DNA from: Rhizomys pruinosus
Taxonomy: Eukaryota > Chordata > Mammalia > Rodentia > Spalacidae
Assembly (NCBI GenBank): GCA_009823505.1
Contig: VZQC01000353.1
Location: 64,701-128,700, forward strand
Direction of reading: 5' to 3'
Length of the DNA: 64,000 nt
Shown: positions 33,891 to 45,384 of the stretch, piece after piece
Numbering within the stretch: the stretch's first letter is position 1
Layout: each line of letters begins with the position of its first letter
The notes under the pieces: model-generated
What the model was told of the DNA's origin: nothing
The model's input: the letters and a program-made list of their open reading frames with translations, nothing else
The model's database searches: none
Made by a program: the position numbers and the translations under genes

Positions 33891-34340
33891 CTTCATCTCA
33901 TGGTTGTGATTTTCGGTTATTAATGGCCTTAGGGTGGAAAATAATTTCAGAGTCTGACCTGCCACCCATGCCCTGGCACTTCAAAATGAGGCTTGAGCAG
34001 CTGGCGCTTTGTGTTTGTTAGCCTCACCCATTGGGCTCCACCTGGTTCTTCAGAAAATAAAAATAAATAAATAAAATAAATAAATAAATAAAGGTTTAAA
34101 AGGTAAGATGTGGACCGAAAAATTTAGTTAAGATGGGTAGCACTCTAAACTGATGGGACCTTCCTGCCACACCTATGGGGTGGGAGCTAGTGATGAAATG
34201 AGGTGTAGGGTTTGGCCCTGGGAGTTGAGTCATGCTGTCTATTTAACAGACATTTTGGAATAAAAGGTCTCTGTCATTCTTAAATGCGCCATGAGGTGTG
34301 CTTTCCTGCACATGTTTTTCACATGGATCATGCCTGGGAA
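33891..34340. other. Unassigned, with (AAAT)n array at about 34044-34092
   Basis: An AAAT-rich array is flanked by sequence of unknown class. AAAAATTTAGTTAAGATGGG at 34115-34135 matches 30655-30675, so an unnamed repeat begins here. Confidence 0.45.
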
Positions 34341-34343
34341 TAA

Positions 34344-34538
34344 ATGGAACACCCACAGACTTGCTCTTGCAGGGACCAGGTTTAGTTCCCAGTCATCCAC
34401 ATATGGTCTAGGCAACCATTGTTTCTTCAAAGTTCTATATTGATGCTCTTCTTCTGGCCTCTGCATGAGGCATGAATTGTAGGTTTACTTACACATGCAG
34501 GCAATACACTCATACACATAAACATAAAATACAAATAT
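34344..34538 (+). mobile_element. B2 SINE, old and 5' truncated
   Basis: GACTTGCTCTTGCAGGGACC, CAGTCATCCACATATGG, CTTCTTCTGGCCTCTGCATG and ATACACTCATACACATAA follow the B2 body in order with heavy divergence. Confidence 0.8.
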
Positions 34539-34554
34539 TGTTAGTTTATTTCTA

Positions 34555-34728
34555 TTATTTATTTTGTCTTTTCGAACACAGGTCTCCCTGTCCCCAGCTC
34601 TCCTGGAACTCACTCTGTAGACCGCAGGCTGGTGCTGAACTTACAAGATCCTCCTTGCCTCTGCCTCCAAGTTGCTATGATTAAAGGTGTTGCAGCAACC
34701 ATTCCAGGCATTTTTTTTTTTTTTTTTT
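34555..34728 (-). mobile_element. B1 SINE, antisense, followed by T run
   Basis: TTTTGTCTTTTCGAACACAG is followed by GGAACTCACTCTGTAGACC and CTTGCCTCTGCCTCC, the B1 antisense order with small indels. A run of about 19 T at 34711-34729 follows. Confidence 0.85.
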
Positions 34729-35447
34729 GTTTTTGGAAAAATGATATTTTTTAAATAAAGGAGATGTGTCAACAACAGTCTCTAGCATGTAAATCCTCAG
34801 TATTTCCTCTTTTCATTTTTCCCCTTAGGAAAATCTTATGGTTTATACTGATGATGTAACTCCATTGTTAGAATGTGTGCTTTACCATTAGATTACCTTG
34901 TGTATCCATTTCAGGCACTTGCAAATTGGTCATAGTTGTGGCCCATGCCTATAATCCCAGCACTTCAGAGTTCAGGGCAGGGAAATAATTTACTGTTAGC
35001 CACGCAATTTGGCCACTCTACAGATCCATGACGAGATGATTGCTGTGATGATCTAAATCATTCGACAAAGATTTTTATAATCAGTATTTTATATTGTTGA
35101 GTGGTCATCATGAGTCTGTAACGTGTCTGCAAGCCAGTGGCGGGTCAGGGACCTTGGATCTGCTCATTTTCAGACGTCTCGGCCTTGCGGACGGAACCCT
35201 GAAGGAGCGTTGTGGGCGCGCGTGAAAATATGTCGAAGTCAATAATCATGCCCTACCAAAGTATTTTGAGCACACGTTTTAGCTGGCAATATTTCAAAGG
35301 ACTTGAAGTCTTTGGCAGTTGGCGTCCTGTTGGAGAATGTTGGTTTCAACACCACCGTCACTCCAACATGAGGTTGCATCCTGAAGTGAACTTTCGGGGA
35401 AAGCATTTACTTTATGCAAAGTGACTTGTATTATTTTCTGAGCTTAT
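34729..35447. other. Unassigned; B1-like scrap and a CpG-rich block
   Basis: A short B1-like piece (GGCCCATGCCTATAATCCCA) lies near 34940-34970. 35171-35235 is unusually CpG-dense for this window (CAGACGTCTCGG, GGGCGCGCGTG) and is followed by ATGTCGAAGTC. The reading 35212-35424 is open (from a GTG), with no domain I recognise. A retrocopy carrying part of a CpG-island 5' UTR is possible. Confidence 0.35.
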
Positions 35448-35851
35448 TGTGCTGGATAGCTTTAGTGTCAACTTGACACACCTGGGTTGAGGGAGCCTCA
35501 ATTGGGGAATTGGCTCCATTGGATTGGCCTGTGGCCACATCTGTGGAGTATTGTCTTGATGGTCGAGCAGTGTGGGAGGGCCCAGCCCAGAATGAGTAGT
35601 GCCACCCTGGGCAGGTTGTTGTGTACCATATAAGAAGGCGGGGCATGAGCCAGGGGAGCAAGTCAGTGAACAGCACTCCTCCATGGCCTGTGCTTCAGCT
35701 CCTGCCTCCAGGTTCCTGCCCTAAGTTCCTGCCTTGGGCTCCCTAAGTGATGAACTGTGACCTGGGAGATGTAAGCTGAATAAACCCTTTCCTCCCCAAG
35801 TTGCTATCGGTCAGAGTGTTTTATCACAGCAATGGAAGACAAACTAGGACA
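35448..35851 (+). mobile_element. Solo LTR, MaLR/ERVL type
   Basis: It starts TGTGCTGGATAGCTTTAGTG and ends CAAACTAGGACA. CATATAAG (TATA-like) is at 35628 and AATAAA at 35779-35784, about 70 bases from the end. It is closely similar to 54666-55072. Flanking bases do not form an exact 5-bp duplication. Confidence 0.88.
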
Positions 35852-36195
35852 TCTAGTATGCAGTATCTAATCAGTACATGTTTGCTAAGTACATAAATGA
35901 GACCATGATTAGGCCATGTGCTCAATGCCTCATGTGCAATGATTTGAAAAGATTTAGACCAGGGCCTCTCATCAAGACTGGAATCTTAATTTCTATAACT
36001 TCACACCTCTGTTCTAACCAGCATCTGTGGCTCTGTTGGGAACAGAATGGATATAATTGAGTTTTGAAATTAGGTGGTTATTCAAGAAGAGGTGCAGCTT
36101 AAATTAAGTAGGGGATTTGGTCATAGCTGAACTGGCGACATTCATTAATTTTGGGCTGGATACACTTGGCTTGTTATGCCTTTTTAAATATGCAT
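35852..36195. other. Unassigned
   Basis: No recognised repeat or exon. Confidence 0.5.
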
Positions 36196-36743
36196 TTCTT
36201 TCCTTTCCTTTTTACTTTTTAAAAATTTTTATTGAAGTTTTGTGCATTTCATGCATAATATCTCACTCCAATTTAAACTCATTTCCCTTTCCATGCCTCC
36301 CATGCCACCCAAGTTCATGCATTCTGCCATACCTCCATTGTATCTTTTTCTGAGTCTTTTTAAAAGTCTTTCAAAGCAGAGGATTACTGTTTTTTGGGGG
36401 GGGAATCTTTACTGTTTCAGTCAGTTCTTTTTCCCGGTTCTTTGATTTATTGCCAGCTACAGCTTTCCTTTATAAGCAAAATGATGTCAGCTCCCAGAGC
36501 CAATCATAGATCCCCAATTCCATGGCCGTGTTGCATGTTCCTTCTTGTGGCAGAGTCAGAGAAGTCCCCTGACTCTCACCCACATTGTGCCCTGAGGGGT
36601 GCTAGCTGAGAACTAGCCCCCAATTCAAACTGGATCTTCCTACACCCTCCACCCATATACAAAGATTGCAAAGTCTGAAAATAAGTGGTATGCTAATTCT
36701 AGAGCCTGTTATAAGATTCACATAATAAGAGCACAGTTGTTTT

Positions 36744-36910
36744 ATATTTGTTTGTTTGTTTGTTTATTGTCTTTTCGAGACAGGGTCTTCCTGTAGCCCC
36801 AGCTCTCCTGGAACTCGCTCTGTAGACCAGGCTGGCCTTGAACTCACAAAGATCCGCCTGCCTCTGCCTCCCAAGTGCTAGGATTAAAGGTGTGCGCCAC
36901 CATGCCTGGC
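36744..36910 (-). mobile_element. B1 SINE, antisense, young-looking
   Basis: The full B1 body is close to consensus (GAGACAGGGTCTTCCTGTAG through GGTGTGCGCCACCATGCCTG). Target duplication GAGCACAGTTGTTTT lies at 36729-36743 and 36911-36925, inside L1 3' UTR. Confidence 0.96.
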
Positions 36911-37377
36911 GAGCACAGTTGTTTTTAGAAAAAGAGGAATGTAACATTAACATTGCTCAGTTTGCCTTACAATTAGGTATTTGGTGCTAGCATCCACAAA
37001 TGAGATATACCATTCCTCGGATGTTTATCTGGGACTGTGTTACTTCACTCACCATAATATCTTCTAGTTCCACCCATTTACCTGCAAAGTTCATGATGTC
37101 ATCTTTCTTGACTGCTGCACAGAACTCCACTGTGTAGATGTACCACATTTTTCTTTATCCACTCATTGGTTGAGGAGCACTTGGGTTGGATCCAACTCTT
37201 TGCTATTGTGTAGAGTGCTGCAATAAACATGGCTGTGCATGTATCTCTGTGGTAGGATGAGTCTTGTGGGTATATACCCAGGAGTGGTATGAATGGGTCA
37301 AGTGGCAAGCTCATTTTGAGTCTTTTATGGATCCTCCATACTCCTTTCCATAGTGGTTGTAAGAGTTTACATTCCAT

Positions 37378-37599
37378 GGGGGCTGGAGAGATGGCCTAGC
37401 TGTTAAGAACACTGACTGCTCTTGCAGAGGATCAGGGTTCGATCTCCAGCACCCACGTGGCAGCTAAGAACCGTCTTTAACTCCACTTCCAGGGCTATCT
37501 GACTCCCTTTTCTGACCTCTCCAGCATTGCACGACACGGGTGCACCAACCTACATGCAGACAGTACACTCATACACATAAAAATAAATAAAATTTAAAA
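37378..37599 (+). mobile_element. B2 SINE, older type without internal duplication
   Basis: Head GGGGCTGGAGAGATGGCC, then AACTCCACTTCCAGGGCTAT without the extra ~17 bases. Target duplication AAGAGTTTACATTCC lies at 37361-37375 and 37600-37614. Confidence 0.96.
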
Positions 37600-37770
37600 A
37601 AGAGTTTACATTCCTACCCACAGTGGATGAGTGTTCCCTTTGTCCACAACCTCTCCAGCACTTGGTATCATTTGTTTTCTTATTGTAGACAGTCTTATTG
37701 GAGAGAGATGATAGCTTAAAGTGGTTTTAATTTGCATTTCCTGAATTATTAGCTATGTTGAACACTTTTT

Positions 37771-38002
37771 TTTTTTTTTTTCGGTATGTGTATCAATGTA
37801 CTGTCTGCATGCAGGTTTGTGCACCCATGTCGTGCAATGCTGCGGAGGTCAGAAGAGGGTCTCGGATTCCCCTGGAACTGGAGTTCTCCTGGAATTGGAG
37901 TTTCAGACGGCTCTCGGCCGCCATGTGGGTGCTGGGGATCGAACCCGGGTCCTCTGTAAGAGTGGTTGGCGCTCTTAACCGCTAGGCCATCTCTCCAGCC
38001 CC
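37771..38002 (-). mobile_element. B2 SINE, antisense, young-looking
   Basis: Near-consensus and nearly identical to 22979-23219. It has the duplicated internal segment and many CpGs. Target duplication TGTTGAACACTTTTT lies at 37756-37770 and 38003-38017. Confidence 0.97.
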
Positions 38003-38317
38003 TGTTGAACACTTTTTAAGATGTTTCTGTCATCTTTATTTCCTCACTTGTGAAGTCTCTGTTCTGCTCTTTACTCTGTCTTTTGAGTGAGTCATTTGTT
38101 TTCTTCTTTGTTTTTTGAGTAGTTTATACATTCTGGAAGTTAATGCTCTGTCAGATCTATCATTGGTGAAGGTTTCCTCCCACTCTTAGTTTTCTATTCA
38201 CTTCACTGATTGTTCTTTTTGTTGTACAGAAGCTTTTGAATTTAATGAGGTCCTATTTGTCAATCTTTGACCTTATTTCCTCTGGAGCTGCTGTCTGATT
38301 TAGAAAGTCTCCTATCC

Positions 38318-38570
38318 TGGGCTGGAGAGGTGGCTTAGCATTTAAGAGCGCCTGCCGCTCTTACAGAGGACCCGGGTTCAATCCCCAGCACCCACATGGC
38401 GGCCAAGAACTGTCTGAAACTCCAATTCTAGGAGAACTCCAGTTCCAGGGGAATCCGACACCCTCTTCTGACTTCTGCGGCATTGCACGACACGACATGG
38501 GTGCACAAACTTGCATGCAGACAGTACATTCATACACATACAGAAATAAATAAAATTAAAAATAAAAAAA
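38318..38570 (+). mobile_element. B2 SINE
   Basis: Head GGGCTGGAGAGGTGGCTTAG, internal duplication AACTCCAATTCTAGGAGAAC, and an A-rich tail. Target duplication AGAAAGTCTCCTAT lies at 38302-38315 and 38571-38584. It carries an extra ACGACACGACA repeat before GGGTGC. Confidence 0.96.
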
Positions 38571-39010
38571 AGAAAGTCTCCTATTCTTTGTCGAGTAGGT
38601 TGCTGCCAAAGTTTTCTTCTATCACCTTCAGAGTTTCAGGTTTCACGTTGAGATCCTTGATCAATTTGGAGATGATTTTTGTACAGGGAAAGAAGGATTT
38701 ACTTTTATTCTTCCACAAGTGGTGATCCAGTTTCGCCAACACCATTTACTGAAGTTGCTCTCTTTCCTCCATTGAATCGCTTTGGTCCCTTTGTGAGGTG
38801 GCTTAAATTGTGTGTGTTCAAGTTTGAATCTTTAATTTTGTTCCATTATTCTATGGGTCTCTTTCTGTACCAGTAGCAGGCTGTTTTTATGACTATAGCC
38901 CTTAATATATTTTGAAGTAATTCCCCTATATTGCTCTTTTCTCTCAAGGTTGCTTTGGCTATTTGGGGTCTTTTGTTTTTCAGTATGAGTTTAAGGATTT
39001 TTAAGGTGAT

Positions 39011-40203
39011 GGTCAGAGTAGTCCAATAGACTTCCAAAATAACACAAGCTATTGTCACACCCCTTGATTGCCTCCCAGAACTTGAAGGTAAGTTCCTATT
39101 GATGAAGACAGGAAGTACTTCAGACACAGGACTTTGAGCAATGAATATGCAAATGACCTGGAAGCCACCTGTCCTGGAGGCTACCCCTCAAAATTCTGGA
39201 GGTTAATATGGAATCTGCTAATGGAGAACAATCTATCAATAGTCAATGTAGCTTTGAAGACTATTAACAACAGTAATGGTCTGCACAAAAACTATAGGGG
39301 CTCAGTCATGGCACTTTAATTTGGGGGATAATCAACAGCTATCTAATTGTACTGAAATCACTCTCAGTGGAAGGAAATTCATATGTTGCACTGTAAGCAT
39401 AGCCAAATACACATGGATGGAGGGGTCATATCTCATAGACAAAACCCTACTTCTGTCCTATTTCTAAGTGCAATTTCTGACTGTATACTAAGTATGGGTC
39501 CTTATATTTACAGACAAATATATCATTTATCACTCATAAAAGAAGCTTTTTTTTTTTGCAACAAACTATCACAGAGTCTTACAACTGGTAACAGGCAGAG
39601 AGTATATTTCTGAGAGATGTCCAGCCTTAAGTGACACATCTACAAATCTACAACGGAACTTCTACACCTAAGGCTCATAGAACATAGAGGAACAGGGGTA
39701 GCGAGAACACTAATACATTTCTAAACTCTCACTAGTGAATGTTCCACATGCAACAGAGTACTATTCACACAGAAGGCCACTACTCCCCAAAACGTAGAGG
39801 ATAAAAGACTGTGGAGAATAAGTAGAAAATAAGAGCATGTCCTTGGATAGGACTCCTGTATTAAACTTATCCACACATCGTTCAAGAACTATTGCAGAAG
39901 AGAGAGCAGAAATATTGTAAAAACCAAGACTGGTACATGATCTTAAGAAAATACTCTCGCAGGCTTCTGGGGACTTTCTCATTTGAACTCGCATCAGAGA
40001 TGAATGTATGCACAAGATCTATGCAAACTCAAGATAGAACCCAAGTATAGAACTAGGGAAATGAGCAGATGGTCACAAAGTTAGCTGAAGAACTATTCAC
40101 AGCTGAGTACTGCTGGGTTAGGGAGAGTTGATCTTCTTCAAGGGAGGGACTTATGGTCCCTTAACTTCACTTAATAGGCCTTAACATATATGACAGAATG
40201 GAT
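39011..40203 (+). repeat. Rodent interspersed repeat R, second copy
   Basis: AGAACTTGAAGGTAAGTTCC (39077) matches 26432. 39280-39560 resembles the same family (GGGATAATCAACAGCTATC, then ATCATTTATCACTCATAAA). It continues beyond the B2 at 40219 to an A-rich end near 40560. Frames inside (39276-39467, 39761-40015) are not recognised. Confidence 0.4.
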
Positions 40204-40218
40204 AAAATCTAATGAGTG

Positions 40219-40460
40219 GGGGCTGGAGAGATGGCCTAGCGGTTAAGAGTGCAGACCGCTCTTACAGAGGACCCGGGTTTGATCCCCAGCACCCACATGG
40301 CGGCCGAGAACTGTCTGAAACTCCAATTCCAGGAGAACTCCAGTTCCAGGGGAATCTGAGACCCTCTTCTGACCTCCGCGGCATTGCAGGACACGGGTGC
40401 ACAAGCTTGCATGCAGACAGTACATTCATACACATACAGAAATAAATAAAAAAATTTTTA
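40219..40460 (+). mobile_element. B2 SINE, best-preserved sense copy
   Basis: GGGCTGGAGAGATGGCCTAG is followed by GCGGTTAAGAG (box A region) and GGGTTTGATCCCC (box B), then the duplicated segment, the tail CAGACAGTACATTCATACAC and an A-rich end. Target duplication AAAATCTAATGAGTG lies at 40204-40218 and 40461-40475. The internal Pol III promoter elements are largely intact. Confidence 0.97.
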
Positions 40461-40475
40461 AAAATCTAATGAGTG

Positions 40476-41082
40476 TGGATGGAGGGAGGTACAGATATGA
40501 TTAAGATGGTTTTATAAGATGCACAACAGTTCAATAAAAATCATATATTGAAAAAAAGATCTACCAAATAAACTGTAGTTAAACAGTTAACTTTAAAGAC
40601 AATAGCAAGAAGAATGTAACATGGGAAAGGAAGAAGTTTGGGGAAAGCATGAATCACAAAGAGTTTAGAAATCTGATTCTTATTGCTAGTGTCTAAATTA
40701 TGAAACCACACGATCACTTGCAAACAATAAAAGGTAATTTAAGAACAGACATGTTTTCACTTACATGAAATACTGAAAGATAACAAGACTATCCAGTTTC
40801 TCTTTTTAATAAAAGGAAGAAAAGTTTTGAAACAGCTATGTTCATTTTTCTTTTGGATTTCTAATTTCTCCTTAAAATCAAAATTAAAAATTAATCATGG
40901 AATTAAAATAGAAACCAGCATGTTACAATATTTATATTCCATGGAGACTTACAGTCATTTTGACATAGATTTTATGTATATGTTCTAGTAAAATATTCCC
41001 TGGAGATGGAAAGTGGTGTTTTATCCAGGACAAAGATTAAATGTTCAAGGTCAATGTTTTTATATAGCTAATTTGTGTGCAT
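40476..41082. other. End of repeat R, then unassigned AT-rich DNA
   Basis: GGAGGTACAGATATGATTAA and the A-rich end near 40550 close repeat R. The rest shows nothing recognisable. Confidence 0.4.
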
Positions 41083-41086
41083 ATGC

Positions 41087-41144
<58 letters not shown>

Positions 41145-41145
41145 T
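41083..41145. repeat. Compound (GT)n(GA)n microsatellite
   Basis: GT units pass directly into GA units and then GACA-like units. The neighbouring frame 41060-41413 is an artefact of this array. Confidence 0.97.
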
Positions 41146-42024
41146 TCATTTTCACTTTTTCAATAATTGTAAAACTTTGTTGAAGTAGTGTGGTGTGTTC
41201 TGAATTGCCTGGTGAAAGTGCTGCCTTATAAAAGAGGATCCCTGTTAACATAGATACTGTTGAATATGTGTTGGCACAATTAGCACATTTCTGAGTATAG
41301 TACAGGGAATTCAAAATTAACCTTTGGGAAGTTTGAAAATGGCAACTTTGTGCCAATTTCTGTGTTTGGCAAGGTGCACCAAGCTCCTGGAAATAATACC
41401 ACATCCCACCCACACACTAAGAAGGAGAATTGGCACCAAAAGATGAGAAACATATTTTGTTAATTATATTTTACTTCCAGATCTTTTAAACCTATTCAGG
41501 AGAAAAACACAAGCACTTTACTTTTTTTTTTTAACCATGAACAGAAAATCCTGAACAAAAATTAATGAAAATGATGAAAGCATTCATTTGAATATCTGCA
41601 TAATAAGTTGTGGTGCTTTCCTGTGAAGCCGATCCAGAGATTTACAGAGACATATATCTCTCTCAGAATCAAATCCCATCAGTGATGATGGGGAAAGTCT
41701 GCAGTATTACCTGAGGGTCCAACTGGACATCCCAGAGACACATGGCCAGTCACTGGTTTAACACTGAGGAAGTGCATAAACTTTTGGAGTTAAACATATG
41801 AACATTTCTCATTTAGGTATTTCAATTAATATCTTCTATCCCTTAGAAAAATACTGGAGAAATCAAGATGTAATGACTAGAAAAACAAGTAATTCTCTTA
41901 AAGGATGCTTTGAAAAAATTATGGCACTAGCTGATGTACATATTAAATATACATATTTTAATTACATATATACAACTATACATATATATGTGTCTGTAGA
42001 TGAATAGATAAAAGATGGGTAGAT
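41146..42024. other. Unassigned AT-rich DNA
   Basis: No recognised repeat, exon or RNA gene. Confidence 0.5.
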
Positions 42025-42036
42025 TAAAGATAGATG

Positions 42037-42071
<35 letters not shown>

Positions 42072-42072
42072 C
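42025..42072. repeat. (GATA)n microsatellite
   Basis: An imperfect GATA array of about ten units. Confidence 0.96.
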
Positions 42073-42427
42073 TGATAGATATGGGATAAAGATTCAAAAG
42101 TCTGAAAATTTAAACTGATGAATGCTACAAACTTTGAAGCATTTTCAGTATCCATGTGATGTCAAAAGTGGAAAATTACACAGCTGACCTCAAGTGGAAG
42201 ACAACAATCAACATGCTCTCAATTATTTTGGAATATTTTATGAATAACTTCAGGCTATGTGAATACATGCACATAAAACATATATGAATCCAGTATTTAG
42301 ACATAGGTCCCATCCCCAAGATATCTCATTATTTACAGGGAAGTATTCCAAAATCTGAAAAGTCCAAAATCTGAAAGATTCTTTACTCGAGCGTTCAGTT
42401 AAACTTCACTTCCAGGTGTTTACCTGT
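42073..42427. other. Unassigned AT-rich DNA
   Basis: Nothing recognisable. Confidence 0.5.

Positions 42428-42510
<83 letters not shown>
42428..42510. repeat. Compound (GT)n(GA)n microsatellite
   Basis: About 20 GT units are followed by about 20 GA units. The frame 42416-42610 is produced by this array. Confidence 0.98.
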
Positions 42511-42513
<3 letters not shown>

Positions 42514-44034
42514 CCAGGTGGCTTCAGTTCTCCTGTGTTTTCAGTGGAAGAGAGAACAAGCACAGCTGGCTGCCTGGAGTCACCCCTCACCATCTACTAG
42601 TGAACCCTGAGCTCATATAAGTTCATCTATTGCTACATTCTACTTCCCCCAAAATGAGAGACTCTGTATTGAAACTTTACTAAAAAAAAAAAAAAAAAAA
42701 AACTCTTATGGAAAAAATGTACTTCCCACGTCCAGTTACAAGCACTGAATAAGAAAATGCTTTTTTTTTTACATTTCACCTGCCAAAACCCAAGTGACAT
42801 AACATACTTAAATGCAATTATTATGGTCATATATTGTTTGTGGCAATATATTTGTATTTTTTTAATGTTTAATAATTTTTAATGTGTCCTTTCTGTGTTT
42901 GGGTGTTTGTGTTTCTGTCTGTCTGAATGTCTCTCTGTCTGCTTTTCTATATATCTCCAATATATCTACAAATGCAAAGGGCATGACCTATTTTTTGCAC
43001 AAAGCTTGGTTTGGGAGAACCATAGTTGATGATGAGCTTAAATGCTCTCTGCTATAGATTGTTTTCTCAGTCACTGCTGGATGCTGAGTTGATTTCAGCC
43101 CAGAGTCATTTCCAGCTGTGTCAAGCTGTGAGCTGAATCTCTTAGTACCCAGGCCTAGCTTGTGATAGAACAGTTTGTCCAGAGTGAAAAATACCTTGGC
43201 TGTAGAATTTTAAAACCAGGAGTGAGTCAGACTAGTTTAAATTCATTTGGACACTTTTTCTGCAGTACAACCAGAAGAGTTTTTCCCCAGTTAATAAATC
43301 TGCTCACATACAGAAACTTTGTTTTCCAGACAAACAAGGTTTATAACTTCCCCCAAACTTTATGAATACCTCTGTGCTTTTTTTTTCACTCAAGATAATC
43401 CCTTTATCTGGAATATTCTCCCATGCATTTCCATTTCCATTCTACTAACAAACAGAAAGTTTCTAGAAGAATGAAGAATTGCATGCCAATGAATGCGTGT
43501 CTTTATCCTAAGACCCTACCAGTGTAGCTGTGGTTCTCTAATAAGTGACTGCAATAGATTTCATTTGCATCCCCATATATATTTTTTCAAGTAATTTTAA
43601 ATGCATGCATCAAGTGGTAGAAAGGTTTATCCTCAGCTCAAGCCACAGCTCTACCTTAAACTGAGGTAGGTATCCTATCTACAAATATAATTTTATAATG
43701 TATGTTATATGGAGATAAATGTGAAAATTTTGTTTTCAATGTAAAGAAATAAAACAAAACTCATGGGTATTGCACGTGCTCTATGTTGTTAAGTGTAATA
43801 ATATGCAGCAGCTGTTCCTTCACTCTGGTGCAGGATGTTATGGTTATGAAAAGGTGTTTCAAGCTGATGCTCTCTATCCGCAATAATGTTACTTGTATGG
43901 TACCATCTCAAATACTTACTATTTATCTTCTACAGAAATAGGAGTATTTATTTATAGCAGAAATTTTTATTATTTCCATGACTCTAAAAACATAGTAGAC
44001 CAGGGGGATATTCTATGACATGCAGAAATAAATT
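42511..44034. other. Unassigned single-copy-looking DNA
   Basis: It includes an A run at about 42682-42702 and a T run at 42760-42770. No exon with splice sites and an open frame stands out. Confidence 0.5.
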
Positions 44035-44660
44035 TCTTTTCTTATTGTAATTTTGTGTATTTCATACAACCTTTCCTAGTCAACTTTAGGCCTCTATCCC
44101 TTTACATGACCCCCACCGGAGCACATGAATTCTGTCATACATGTGAAGTCCTGTCTTAAATATTTTTCTTAGTCTTTTTTTTAACTTTTCAATGTAGAGG
44201 TTTACTGTTTTGATCAGTTCCTTGAACAAGTCTTTTGTTGTTGTTCCCTTCAATTTTTTATTACTTCAAAGTATGCATATATACCCTCCACACTTAAAGC
44301 AAATTGACAGAGTCTGAAAATAAACTGCAGGTTAATTCCAAGATACATTTGGGATTTACATTTTAACAGTAATATTGCTTACAGGCAAAAATAAATATGT
44401 GGAACAAAGAGCTAAAAACAGACATCACAAGTGAAGAAGTAAAGTGTTCAGCGTCGCTAGTAATTAAGGAAATGTAAATTAAAACCACTTTCAGATTTCA
44501 TCTTACCCCTGTAAGACTGGCTATGATCAAGAAAACAAATGACACCAAATGCTGGAGAGGATGTAGGGAAAAGGGAACACTCATTCATTGTTGGTGGGAG
44601 TGCAAACTCATGCAACTCCTATAGAAAGCAATGTGGAGAACTCTTAAAAGACTTGGAATA
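44035..44660 (-). mobile_element. L1 with 5' inversion, minus-strand insertion
   Basis: 44035-44395 is an antisense L1 3' UTR (TTTTGTGTATTTCATACAAC, then GGAGCACATGAATTCTG). 44398-44660 is sense ORF2 C-terminal sequence (AAGAGCTAAAAACAGACATC, AATGCTGGAGAGGATG, TGGTGGGAGTGCAAACTC). Read on the minus strand this is an inverted ORF2 piece joined to a correctly oriented 3' end, with the ORF2 end deleted at the junction. Confidence 0.85.
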
Positions 44661-45346
44661 CTTCTCTTTAGATTACATCATGACAAAGAGCACGGAATTG
44701 GTACATTTTTGAGGCATAACAGCAATAGTGTTCCTCTGCCTGTGTAGGGAGTAGAACAGATAAGAAGAGGAAAGTTAGCTCAATATCTGCTTCTGGTTGA
44801 AATGTGTTGTTAGCCATGATAAAGAGGCAACCAAAGGAACAGCATGCTAATCTGCTAGATCCCTGAGAAAATATGTGAAATCTGCTGTCCTCTTCAAATA
44901 CCTCTAGATTGTATATATAATCCAAAAATCTGACCTGAGGAATAATTACAAGAATCAATTCCACCTTTCATGAGAACAATAATTAGGTGTCATGCCATAG
45001 AAATTATAATGGCCAAAATTCTACAAAATGACACCATCAAATGATGGCAAATTTGGGGAGAAGCGGGACCCCTCAACTATTTATTTCTGATGGGGCATAG
45101 AGTGGTTCAGTTCCTTTGATGAACATTCTGAAAGTTTTTTCCAAAGTTAAATATTATCTCTTTATACACAGAGATGAGCCACCCATGCCTTTTTATATTT
45201 ATTGAAATAATTTGAGCCACGTATGGTCATGTAATCCAGGGAATCTCAGATGTATGGAGCCACTAGAAGTAAGATCACTGCAAATTTGAGAACATCTAGT
45301 CTATGTCATAAGTTATAGGCTAGCCTTGAATATAAATTGAGATTCC

Positions 45347-45384
<38 letters not shown>

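Larger units (their letters stand above)
36200..39010 (-). mobile_element. L1 3' UTR and ORF2, antisense, carrying four SINE insertions
   Basis: On the minus strand an L1 runs from ORF2 RT/C-terminal sequence (38600-39010, antisense of ATTTTAAAAATCCTTAAA; the frame 38846-39127 reads RAIVIKTACYWYRKR) through the C-terminal tail (37099-37377 encodes LLGIYPQDSSYHRDT) to a ~0.6-kb 3' UTR ending in A-rich sequence near 36215. The frame is broken by stops. Its SINEs are listed separately; removal of each restores L1 colinearity. Confidence 0.92.

Noticed and set aside
34937..34975. Independent full B1 insertion
   Set aside because: Only about 40 bases resemble B1 and the rest does not follow the B1 order, so it is noted only as a scrap.
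40219..40460. tRNA gene from box A and box B-like motifs
   Set aside because: The motifs are those of the tRNA-derived B2 head. There is no cloverleaf with paired arms, and a B2 body and A tail follow.
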